From NCBI GenBank assembly GCA_022661535.1, contig JAKULF010000007.1:1674001-1738000 (forward strand): 64,000 bases of DNA, written 5' to 3'. Of this stretch, positions 1-10,781 are shown piece by piece. Numbering within the stretch: position 1 is the first letter of the stretch; each line of letters starts with the position of its first letter. The notes beneath the pieces are model-generated. The model worked only from the letters and a program-made list of their open reading frames with translations, had not been told where the DNA came from and searched no databases. The position numbers and the translations under genes are program-made. The stretch comes from Eutypa lata (lineage: Eukaryota > Ascomycota > Sordariomycetes > Xylariales > Diatrypaceae).

Positions 1-20
1 CATCTACAGCAACTAACCAG

Positions 21-1769
21 CCATTGCTGACTCTACCACAGTCCTCGAGCTATGTGCTAGATAAGATATACACCAGTAGCGACACCACCGAAGAAGTCTA
101 CAATGATCTTGTACATCCTCTCGTGCCGTGGGCTTGGTCCGGGGGCGTGAGTACCATTTTCGCCTACGGGCAGACGGGGTCAGGGAAAACCTATACCGTC
201 AGCGGCCTCGAGCGCTCCATCGCCTCCGCCCTATTCCCGCCCGCTGAAGCCGGGATCCGCAACATATTCGTGTCGATCGTCGAGCTAGCGGGAAACACCG
301 CCGCCGACCTGCTGAGCGCCCGGAAGCCGGTCTCCATCCTCGAGGACTCGTACGGCACGACCCACCTGGCCGGGGCTTCGGAATACCACGCCGTGGACCG
401 GGACGCGCTCGTGTCGCACATTGACCGCGCGGCCGTGCTCCGCCAGACCGCCGCCACGCAGAAGAACGACGCCTCGTCGCGGTCGCACTCGGTCTGCAGG
501 ATCCGGGTCGCGAATCCGAGCCTCCCGCAGGCCGAGGACGGTCTCCTCTTCGTGGTCGATCTCGCGGGATCCGAGGCCGCGCGCGACGTAAACGGGGCAC
601 TCGTCCGAGCGGATGAGGTAGGCGCGCGAGATCAATACTAGCTTGTCCGTGTTGAAGGATTGCATCCGCGGTAGCGCTAACTTGGACGGACTCGGTGGTG
701 GGGCCATGAAAACAGCGACGACGTCGGCAGCGGGCCGCAACAACAAGGCGTACGTCCCGTTCCGCCAGGCCGCGCTGACCAAGCTCCTCAAACACGTCTT
801 CGACCCGTCAGCGGGCCGGAGCTGCAAGACTGCTGTCATCGCATGTCTAAATCCGTGCCTACCAGACGTAGTCGCTACCAAAAACACTTTGAGGTACGCC
901 CAGATGTTGAGGACCGTCAAGCCAAAGACAGCGCCGCTGAAGTACGATCCGGTGAAGCCGGTTACGTGGTCAAACGAGCAGCTTCGAGACTGGATTACAA
1001 AGAACGTAAGTTGCTTCATCTGTACTTTAATCAAGTCGCCTTTGAGAAAGCGGCGGGAGAAAGAAAAGAAAAGATGATGAAAGGCTATCCTAACTCTACT
1101 TCGTCACAGTCAGGGACGCCACCTGTATCAGCAGACTTGCTCTCTCCATTCGAAACAGGAAAACAACTACTCCAGCTACCGGGCCCAGAGTTCATCACAC
1201 GCTGCTTAAAGACACCCGATGTGTCGAAGGACCAAGCCATAGCATTCCAAGCGAAGTATTGGAAACTTCACATCGATTCTCAGCACTGCCGCGCTCCCAC
1301 GTCGGAATCACAACTACAGGGCGGCAGTGGTGCTGGAGAAAAGCCGGATGTGGATTCTGCTATACCGGCTAGATGGCAAGATTCGAGCCGTGAGCCTCGG
1401 ATGGAAATGCAGGCGCTACCCTTTAAGGACCGTCTCCGGCCGGGGATGATGGTTGCCTGGACGCCAGATGAGGAGAATGCCGGTTTTCCTGTAATTCCCA
1501 ATGGGCGCAACCTCATCATGCTCCTATCTGAAGAGCCGTGTTCGAGTGCAGGCGAGAGCTCCATGGCTGCAGCGGAAGCAGATGCAAAGGTGAAGGAGAA
1601 GGCGGAACGTCCGAGAACCTATCGCTGCGCGTTTGTGGGACCGGCCGTCATGCCCGGCGCGTTCGAGCTGCACCCTTGGATACAGTGTGTGGTTGAGGGA
1701 AGCCAAATGGATGCTGAAGTCATTCTAGAATATGATTCAGCAACGCGGTATTACTATGAGATCCTGTGA
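21..1769 (+). CDS. Kinesin motor protein, 5' partial, probably kinesin-13/KIF24-like; apparent frameshift near 618-630
   Basis: Microtubule motor ATPase; the N-terminal part of the motor lies left of the window. An acceptor at 18-20 or 37-41 opens the first visible exon. P-loop GQTGSGKT is at 168-191, switch I NDASSRSH at 465-488 and switch II VDLAGSE near 555-575. The frame then breaks: the expected continuation REINTSLSVLKDCIRG is read one base out from about 622, so one extra or two missing bases lie in 615-630. The second block carries the rest of the motor (AYVPFRQAALTKLLKHVF, then TLRYAQMLR). A clean intron 1006-1109 (GTAAGT, CTAAC, CACAG, phase 0) leads to a C-terminal region of about 220 residues rich in Q/E/P. 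The RQTAATQKNDASSRSH and INTSLSVLKDCIRG features resemble kinesin-13/KIF24 more than transport kinesins, but the subfamily is inferred. It converges on the MFS gene with a 221-bp gap. Either assembly error or pseudogenisation could explain the break. Confidence 0.82.
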
Positions 1770-1990
1770 ACATATATCACATCAGATAGATCCCTTGTAC
1801 TCGCTCTAATAATGCTCTAAGGAATGAATAGAGCTGTCCTGATTAGGGTCCTGCTATTGTATCTTTGCATATATTAAGCCAATGTACTTTCTAATGATTA
1901 AACTCGAGTTATCTTTATTATAACTCTAATGTTGAAAACGCAGTTCTATGGATGTGACGTGTGATAGTAACCAGCGGAGCTGTAGAGGAA

Positions 1991-3711
1991 CTATAACGGA
2001 TATATGAAGAACTTGTTCTCCATATCCGTCAAATCCAACATAGCGATTTCCACCTTCCTTGTAACGACCTGCCCATTCTCGTCAAGTTGTTCGACACGGC
2101 CGGCCTCCCTCTCATCCTCGCTAAGCTCCGCGATCCACGCTTTCCGCTCGGCATTCCTGCGCGCCAGGATGAAATGGATGACGAATAGGATAGCCGGCGT
2201 GCCGACCCAGCTTACGATAATCATAGAAACCCAGGCACCGTAGTAGCGGGGCGCGGCGGCGGGGACCCAGATCTGCGGCGACACAAGATTGCCGACGCTG
2301 TAGCCAAGCATGAACATGACGTTCCGCGTTAGCTTCTTGGTGTAGCCCGCCGCGGACGATGTGGTCCAACCCAGTGCGATGATGTATGTGATACCGTAGG
2401 TGTGTCCCGCCAGTAGCAGGCATGTCAACAGTCCCAATTTCTCATCCCAAGGGGTCGCCACCATGCCGATTCCGCCCGCCACGGCAGGAAGGCACCAGAT
2501 CAGTCCGTGGACCGCGAAGTTCCGCGGATGCCACTTGAGTGCTATAGCGGCGACGATGCAAAGAGCCACTCCGAAGCCGCCGCCGGCTACTGCCACTAAG
2601 GTAGAGCCGAGGCTGGAGACGCCGAGGGAGGTAGTCAGGAGGTTCTGCTGGCCGTAGGTGAGATTGTTTGAGTACATTAATGTGAATGCTTGGAGGGCGA
2701 ACAGCCAGGAGACAGGATCCTTCAAAGTCTCGATAAACTGGGCCTTCTTGAATTGCTTCTGCTCAATGGAGCTCTGACTGGACCCATGGACCCGTTGTAT
2801 GACTTGGACTTTCTCTTCCAAGGTGAGGAACCGGGCCTCGGCAGGGTTACTGGGATAGCAGAACCAGGTCCAGATGGCGAGGAGGAGGGTCAAGCCGCCC
2901 GTGGTGATCATGAACAGCTTCCAGGGCAGCACGGCGCTCTTGCTCCACAGCAGGCCGTAGGATATGAAACCGGCCACGATGGGAGCGCCCTGGCAGGTAA
3001 TCCAGAAGATCGGCTGCAGGAAGGCCTGTTCCTCGCGGTTGAAGAACATGCCGATGGTGATCTCCATGGCAGGGACGATGACTGCCTCGACGGCGCCGAG
3101 GGCGAGACGGAGCACAACAAGACCGGCGTACCTGGTTGCCACGCAGTGGAGGAAGATGATGACGGACCAAAGAAAGACGACCGTGGCAACGAATTTGCCA
3201 AACGCCAGCTTCTGCATAAGATAGTGCCCAGGCCATTGCGCGGCAAGATACCCTGCGAGAGTTAGGTCACTACATCCGCAAGACCTCACTGGGGGGTGAA
3301 TACGTACCGACGTAGAAGAAGGTATTCAGGTTGTTGTATTCATCTTTCGTTATCCCCGTTTCCTCGAAGAGCCCCAGAATAGCAGCATATCCCAGTGTAG
3401 ACTTGTCGATCTAGAGGCGAACAAGATGGTGGTGAGCCCACGGTCGTCTAACATAGGGGGGCCATGCGACTTACAAATAAGATGATATTGATGGCAGATA
3501 TCAGAAGCATGATATGGAGGTATAGCTTCCTGCGCAACGACTTTTCCTTCTCCGGAGTCAGAGGTCCAAATTCGTCTCCATGGTCTTCGATCAAGCGCAG
3601 AGTAACATCGGCATATTTCTCAGCCACCGTCTGGCGGACGGGCTGGCGGTGGGTTGTAATTTGAGCCTCCTTTGTAACTCCCATAGCGGACGGGTGACAC
3701 TCGTGTAACAC
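1991..3711 (-). CDS. MFS transporter, allantoate permease/anion:cation symporter family (Dal5-like)
   Basis: Plasma-membrane proton-coupled uptake permease for small organic anions or vitamins; the substrate cannot be told from sequence. Model: complement(1991..3252, 3308..3410, 3475..3711), 533 aa. Introns are 55 bp (GTACGT/CGCAG) and 64 bp (GTAAGT/CTAG). The join across intron 2 reads [19 protein letters not shown], the conserved TM2 block of this family. Other support: the [14 protein letters not shown] loop after TM4, about 12 hydrophobic spans, a central cytosolic loop ([16 protein letters not shown]) and a charged C-tail. The start at 3711 is used; an in-frame ATG at 3684 is equally possible. 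About 1.1 kb of upstream non-coding DNA separates it from MRM2. Length is normal for the family and no lesion is seen. Confidence 0.9.
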
Positions 3712-4851
3712 ATGCTTCCTACATAGCGAGTCTTTGCAACATGGACCAATGCTTTAAATATGAGAATGAATGGTGTAAACTGATAAGCTTGAGCGGGTTG
3801 GAAGTCTTGCATGGTGACATCGGCGCTGCATATTATGCAATACGATTGTGCCATATACACTAGGTCATTTCCATTGGTGAGTGGGTTCAAAGACCCATCT
3901 TTATATTTTATCAGCGAGCACGAAGGACCTGGGAGGATGACTAGTGATACGATGCCTGTTTTTCCCTCCCCCCCAGCGGTAAAACCCGGCGCTATAACCC
4001 GGATTGCGCATTTTATGTTTTCCGAGATGAAGACAATGTACATATATTAGTTAATACTTTGTTGATTATATAGCAACTTTGTACAGACGGCGCTCTTGAG
4101 AATGGTTCCCTGGACGACATTAAGGCTCCCCGTTATCATCTTACGATAATGCTCCCGGAGCATATGGGGCACGGATGAGGGGTGGGGCGCGGAGGCCGGA
4201 ATTCGGTTAACGAGCAACACTAAATAGAGATCATATCATAGGTCGGGGAGAAGGCGTGGACGGACAAAGGGAGCTTGCTTATCGCCGACTACAAAGAGGA
4301 CTAACTGTGCGCTAGTGGAATGCCTAGACGTTGCCCCTTCTTTATAAGACTTTGCTGAGTAGGTAAAGGTAGTCCCAGTCATAGTTAATTAGATCTAGGC
4401 TGTCACGCTGTGATCCAATTTTGATGGTTCCAGGAAACCGGATCAGGAGCTAGAGTGAGTGGAGTCATCATTATCTGATTCCCATGAAAGCCCATGTGGT
4501 TGTCGTATTCATATGCAACAAGAGCCATTTCTGCCTAGCTCCAATGAGTATCATATTGCAAGCAAGTCATTAGAGCAGGAGATGGTAGAAAGTGGCATAT
4601 GTATACATCTGATCAGATTCTCAACAAGCCAGCCCTGGATAATTGAGCCGTATACCCGCACCCAGATTCGCTTAGTCACTGTCTAGTTGATAACTCATCG
4701 GCAGGTTGATAGAGATAATGTGGTGTCCACTACGGCTCAATTTTGGCTTCCTAGCCAGGCTTTAATCGTCAAAGTTGCAGTCACTAGGCTAAAACATAGC
4801 TTGACTATAGGTAAATATACACGTGATGTGGCATTGTCAAAACTGGTTACC
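3712..4851. other. Intergenic, upstream of the MFS transporter
   Basis: No supported gene. Short open frames around 4459-4869 lack family features or splice context. A C-rich run (around 3966-3976) is visible. Promoter of the MFS gene by position only. Confidence 0.5.
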
Positions 4852-6436
4852 CTAAGGCTCAGTGTCTGAGAACCAGACGTCGGTTTTCCGGCGTAGCGCG
4901 ACGAAATATGCCTCACGAGATTCCTAGGGAAAATATCAGTCTCATCTCATAGAAACGACCATGGTTAAAAACCAGCTGCTAACTCACATCTCTCGATGAA
5001 TCCGGCTTCTCCCAGTGAACCTTTCCAAACATCTTCTTCAGCCTCTTCTCCAAGTCCTTGTCCTCGGCACCCTGGTAGAACTTGCACACAAAGTGACCTC
5101 CGCCGCGGAGGGTGTCACTGGCGAACTGCAGAGCCGCTAGGCAAAGGTCCTATAAGACAGTTAGCGATAAGCCTGCACGCTCCAGCAGGAAAGTGGTGGA
5201 TCGTGTTTTGACATTGATCCTTCGGTCGGTCAGTTGGCTACTCACTATGCTTCCCGCGTGATCTCGGAAAGGCATGCCGCTCGTGTTCATCATCCTATCA
5301 TACGGGTTACTCAATGTGTTGCTGGAAAAGCCCGAAGTCTGTAGCCAGGGTGCTGACATGTCGCTTAATACTACCTGTTTTCCCCGTTCAGATTAGCTTG
5401 TCTTAGATCTTTTCCAAGTGGTTCAAGTCACGAAAGGAAGTTTGAAAATGAAGGGCAATTTCAGTAAACTAAATATGCTGAACATGAAATAGAGGATAAC
5501 GAGAATGAAAGAAAAAAAATGCAAAGAGAAAGCAGTATAATAGTTCATAACAGAAATATTGAAAGACCGGAACTCAGTAAGACAACCTACATCAACTAGC
5601 CGTCCTTCATCCTCCGAGATTTGCTTATAAACATGCTCCGATGACACGACCGACTCGGCCCGCTCTGCATCGATGTAACTCGGGCGGTCGGTAATGACGA
5701 TTTCGTTGTTGTTGTTATCTGCATTTTCTAATAGAGCTTCCATACCGGCAGTCTGACGCTGCGCCATCTCCGCGAGATACTCTTTCACGAGGTTTTGAAC
5801 GACCGGCGACAAGAAGTTGCCCTGGATGGTAGAAACTCCCCTTGGCGGCTGCGCAGGGATGAGATCAATGCCCACGACGCGTCCGTTCGGCTTCGTACGT
5901 TCTACTGCGATCTTAACTTGGTAAGCGAGAACGATCCTTGAATCGGGGGTGTTGTAGATTGTCTTACTTGAGACCAGCTGCCCGGAGCGTAACCCTGCAA
6001 GTCTGGTTTAGCGGCGCGATGTCAGCCCAACCACGGAGATGATACTTACGAGATCCACCACAGTCTGTCCCTTTCTGAAGAATCTATACTTCGAGTCCAT
6101 CTTTGTTGGAGCGACGACCATATGTTAGCTTCCAGCTGAAGCGAAGCCGAGCAGACGAGCGCCTCTCTGACTAAGGACATCGGCTATGTTTACCTCGATT
6201 AATTTGAATGCGGCCCGGCTCTTCAGACCCTTAACCTTCGCCTCGCGCGCGTAGTAGTCGCCACCTTGCCGCTGCTTCCATCTGGAGTTGGACGATGACC
6301 AGCGCAGTGCGCTTCGAATCGCAATGAACCCTATCTGTTGGCCAATACCAGCAGCGACGGGAAAGGCCGCTAGAGCCATTGGCCTCGCGAAGCTTGCATT
6401 GCGAGGTGTGGCCGCGATCCTGAGCAATAGCTGCAT
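4852..6436 (-). CDS. MRM2: Mitochondrial 21S rRNA 2'-O-methyltransferase (FtsJ/RrmJ family)
   Basis: SAM-dependent 2'-O-ribose methylation of the mitochondrial large rRNA. Model: complement(4852..4923, 4988..5149, 5246..5374, 5591..5911, 5968..5994, 6050..6100, 6194..6436), 334 aa, all junctions phase 0. An Arg/Ser-rich mitochondrial presequence precedes WKQRQGGDYYAREAKVKGLKSR, the family's N-terminal signature with the first catalytic Lys. SAM motif I (DLGYAPGSWSQ) straddles exons 2 and 3, and exon 3 is only 27 nt. Catalytic Asp is in LSDMSAPW (about residue 219), the second Lys in FVCKFYQG and Glu in SREAYFVALRR, so the K-D-K-E tetrad is complete. A segment of about 60 residues with an Asn run and acidic stretches sits between IQGNFL and the LSD motif. 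Intron 4 (5375-5590, 216 bp) is the longest. The start at 6436 is chosen because the presequence begins there. Confidence 0.93.
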
Positions 6437-7496
6437 CAAGGCGATTTGCTTAAGAGATAGTGATTGCGCACATCCCTTTTTCTTCAAATCGAGCACGGAA
6501 AGAGATTCTGAGGAGGTATAAATTAAGAAGATGCCTGCCTGGACACAGAAAAGGCTAGGCAAGTTTTCGGTTTTATTCCACAAAAGCTTATTGGCTCGCT
6601 GAAAGGCTCCACAGAGTTAAACCTAGTCTAATTCAATTGCGGGTTAGCACGGGATTATGTAATCAAAGGGTTTATAAGCCTCACGATTAGACTACATGCC
6701 CCAGCTTCGATGGTCACTTCATTCCTACTAATATTATGCCTACAGAAAAAGAAATAATTTGTATGTCCAGGCTTCTAACGAGTACTTATCAGGGCTGTCT
6801 GGATCTGCGCACAGATAGTTGCGACAATACTAACTACCTGTCACTGAGTCATGTGACCGGTTTGCAATTTGCCAATGTCTCATGGATCAGATGCGTTGCA
6901 GGTTACGTAATATATAAAATCCTGAATGGGTAGATTTAAACAACTGGTTACAATGAATTCGTTGTCATAGCGTTGAAAGCGTTGCGTTGCTTGACAGCCA
7001 AGCCGGTAGGGCACCGGTGTTCATATCTACCAATCTACCTAGCAAGGGGGTTGCAGCGAGATTCAAGTATCGTAGCGGCTCAATCCGCTTGTATATATAT
7101 ATAACCGCGAGCTATCTTTGTGCTAGTGTAATTTCAAGAAGGAGTCTTCCGAAACCACCTCACAGGTTGCAGCCCCTCCTTACAGTACCTTCGTGACTAT
7201 TATGTCGTCAATGAAATGTATTGCCATGTCCATGCTCTTAATAGAAACCCAAGATTTAACGAAAAAATGCCGCCCCTAAAGCAATATGAATAAATTCCAT
7301 TCCTTTTCAACAAAGATGTTCTTGAAGCCATACTCCTGAACGCCAATAAGCTCCCGATGCCAAAGCACAGATAGATACAAATTTAGAAAACATTAGATAT
7401 TATATACTGAAACTATGTCAAGTCTGTATCGTTGAATTCCTACTTATGCCTCGCCGTTTTGATGGTACGAATATATCTATGACACAGTGCCATTAC
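6437..7496. other. Intergenic between MRM2 start and solo-kinase 3' end
   Basis: No gene supported. AT-rich, with a short (TA)n run near 7094-7101. It must hold the MRM2 promoter and the terminator of the upstream kinase gene. Confidence 0.5.
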
Positions 7497-10400
7497 TTAG
7501 CGGCACCGTCTCGTCGCTTGAGTGATCATTCTGCGAACAAACCTTTCCCAAAGGTGTTTCGTACTGGTAAGTATCCGTTTCCGTCTAGTTCGTGGCATTG
7601 GATTATCGCTTTCGCCGGGTCCTTGGCTTCCATCCTGACCTGGATGAGTATCTTCTGTCGAAGAACACTCTTCAAGACCTAGATACAGAGTACCAAAGAC
7701 GGGCTGAACTGATGGGGCTAGACTGGGAGAGCCTGGCTGCTGTGGTGCGGTAGGTGCTTGTCCTATATCATCTGGACTTTTGCTGCTAAGACATATGTTG
7801 TTATCAGATAGCTTGTGTGACCTAGTGTCGGATGATGCAGGAGAGGTTGATAGCACGTTCATTACGTGACTATCAGTAGATGATTGGTGTTGTGAGTAGC
7901 CTCCGCGAGAAGTAACGTCAGTAGATATGTAGTCTTCCAATTTGTGCAATGGTTTGAGTTGCTCCACACTTGCTCGCAACGAGACTGACGGGGTCGTTAA
8001 GGCTGTAAATACGTCGTCCTGGGTCGTCGTCTGCGTGGTTCCAGTATCTTCTAGGGGGGGCCGAGGTGGTTCGAAGAGAACCCCCTGTTGTGCAGGTTGG
8101 ATCCCGTCAACTGCATCCCGCGAATGGTGTCTGCTCGAGACGGTGTCCCTTACATCGACGTCACCTTGAGCTATCACTGTACCGATCTCGGAGTAGAAAT
8201 CTCCTTCGGTCGCCTTCTGGGATCTTGCTAATTCATCGAAAATGCGCTGTCGAAGATTCCCATTCTCGTGTTCATTGAAATCAAGAGAGCCTTGAAATTG
8301 AGCAATGGGATCCTCCTCTACTGCTAACTCCGACTAACTCAAGGTTAGATAGGTTTCGTCTTTGGATCTTAGTTACTACTGACCTTTAACTCCCCCAAGC
8401 CAAGGTGTAGGGGGTCCATGTAGTGTTCGGTAGGTTCTAGTCCAGCTCTAGGAATGCAATATTCTTCACTAGCTTCACAGCATTTCCAAATCTCCGTGAG
8501 TCTTTTATGAACGAGATCAATTGTTGAACGGGCTCCGCAGTTGACGACGAGAGTCTCGGTTTCGATGAGGCTCAGAAACTCCCGAATGCACTTAGCACAG
8601 CTCTTTAATGCACGAAGCCGTGCAATCCACTGTTACTCGGTCAGTATTAGTTACGAATCTCGAGTCGGCCGATCAATGGAACAAGCCAGACTTACTTCTG
8701 TTACTGATTTTTTGACAACCGCGCCGGAAGGGTTGTTTTGTGTTACATTAAAGAACTTATACATCTTGACTTTATCCTTTCGGTCGTCATCGGCCTGCCT
8801 TGCATTTACGAAATTAAACCGCGTTTCTCTGTAGCCTAGAAGAAACCAGGTAAGGAACTCCAAATAGAGACAACCTAGACTCCATATATCGTATTTCTGG
8901 GATAGCTCTTCTTGAAGATCGAGCTCCGGTGGTGAATAAGTCGGAGAAAAGCCACCGACTAGTCGGTTAGCAACTCTTGAGACGGAGTCGGGCGAATGAA
9001 ACCGGGTCAGGCCAAAGTCAGAGATGACCAGGTGATGTTGTGTATCCCCATCTTTCTCAAACCAAAGAATGTTCTCTGGCTTAATGTCACCGTGTCTGCC
9101 TCTATACTTCCTGTCTTTGTGTGCGGTGCCGTTGGAACCACTTTGGTCCCACGAGGAATGGCAATTGATCTTGCGCAGTCCGTCTGCCATACCAAGGCTT
9201 TGTTTTATGAGCCACCGAGTATCCGACGAGGATGTTGGGGATAACCTGTGTTTCTTCCATAGATCGACAAGGTTCCCTTCTGCCCATCTAAAGAGCAGAT
9301 AATACCTTTCACCGTGTTTAAATGCCATGAGTAGACGGATGAGATGAGAGTGGCCCTTATTGGATCCACTGAATCTTTCTAATACACTCACTTCATTTCG
9401 ATATTCGTCATAGTCTTGTGATTTGATTTCCTTCACGGCAAAATAGGGGTTCTCCCCTGAAGGCTGCTTAGGTTGTAAGCTGCGGCTAGTCTGAGTAGAA
9501 TCTCTTGACACTTACCGTTCGAAAGTTGTGGTGAGCAGGGTGTATTTTGACTCTGTGGATGGTCCCATAACCCCCATGCTTTTTTGGTGTGTGTTCCTTG
9601 AAGGGAAGTATGATCCTTTGGTCCATCCGATAAAAAAGTACTTGGTCGGGGTTCAAATCAAAGAAAGGGACCAGTATCTCGTACTGGCTACTACAAAATG
9701 ATGTCAACTCGTGGTGTTCCCAAGATTGAAAATAGGTAAGAGAAGGACTATTCGCATTGTCGGACCTCCTATGAAACGGGTTCTGCCGCCAATCACCAAT
9801 TTGGACGGGTCGTCGTAAGGGAAGATCATCATCAGTAATATTACTGTCGAAGAAATGGATAATATACTCGACTTTCCCGATCAAAAGTAGCGTCGCAAAT
9901 ATTATACGCCGACTAGTATAATGCAAGTTGGTGCAGATCTGGCTAACCATCTTTTCCACCTCGGCAGCTGTGTGGGACGAAAATTCGCTTTCCAAGATAG
10001 AACCGACTGCAGTTGGATTTATTATAGTGGAAATTTTATTGCATGGCACAAAGTATTCGCTGTTAGTATCTGACTTATGTTTAGATACACAGTATTCATC
10101 ACGGAGTTGTTGGTTTAAGTCCTTGGCCGGGGTTGGTTTTGACGTAGCGAGGTTTAGATGATTAACTAGATCATCTGCACTGGCACGGGTCGAGGAAAGA
10201 TATGGGTCGAAATTATTACCCACTCCAGCCAAGTCAGGATATAATTCTTGATTCGATGATTGATGGCGTAGTGGGATTCTATGGTTACGTCGTTGCTTCG
10301 CATCATCGTTATCGTCATTCGAGATTAAGGAAGTATTATCCCCCAATGATCTCTTCTTTGTGTGATGCGACACGGCCCCAAGTCCTAGATCATCGACAGT

Positions 10401-10781
10401 CTTGATAGTTGCAAAATCTGACTGTACACTATCAGAGGCCGAGAGAACAGCACGCGAGTAGTCTCGGGCATCTAATGATCGCTGTTGGCTATCTGGGGGC
10501 TGGACAAGCCTGCCAGGTAATAATGTATGAGCCTTGTGGCGTAGATCATGGCTGTCGCCCAATTCCGGCGAGTCGAATTGATTGTCAAGGAACGATGCCT
10601 CTGAAAACCGAATGGTAGGATTAGGGAGCGGGTGCCATGATCGCTCCGACGTGTGACGGTGAAGGCCTATGCAAGTGGAATCTTGTTGATGAAATTGATT
10701 GTCATGTTCGTTCGTATTTTGTTCGGTCATAATGATTGATCGGTTAGATCTCGCTTTGGACACTGGCAGGCTATATGACAT
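7497..10781 (-). CDS. Fungal Ser/Thr protein kinase with long N-terminal module and low-complexity, basic C-tail
   Basis: Model: complement(7497..8333, 8384..8629, 8696..9463, 9516..10781), 1038 aa; introns are 50, 66 and 52 bp, all phase 0. The ATG at 10781 is used; 10730 is an alternative. Residues about 1-240 are Ser/Asn/His-rich and probably disordered. A helical region (about 265-390) precedes the kinase domain: Gly-rich loop GGYGTIHRVKI, Lys in FAVKEIK (about 433), catalytic loop RHGDIKPENIL (about 546; HGD rather than HRD), ISDFGLTRF (about 571) and YSPPELD (about 600). The kinase therefore looks catalytically competent. A Cys-containing helical segment (exon 3) follows, then about 275 Ser/Thr/Gln-rich residues ending in an Arg-rich tail. 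It has the same module order as the kinase part of the divergent gene at 13182 but no HET domain. The substrate is unknown; an incompatibility or innate-immunity role is inferred from that neighbour only. Confidence 0.86.

Noticed and set aside
199..1034. Long minus-strand frames opposite the kinesin gene
   Set aside because: Antisense shadow of GC-rich coding sequence; the plus strand carries unmistakable kinesin motifs.
2690..3265. 191-codon plus-strand frame opposite the MFS gene
   Set aside because: Mirror of the MFS coding strand; composition is charged and repetitive, with no family features.
4459..4869. Two adjacent short plus-strand frames
   Set aside because: No motif and no splice partners; the second overlaps the last MRM2 exon on the other strand.
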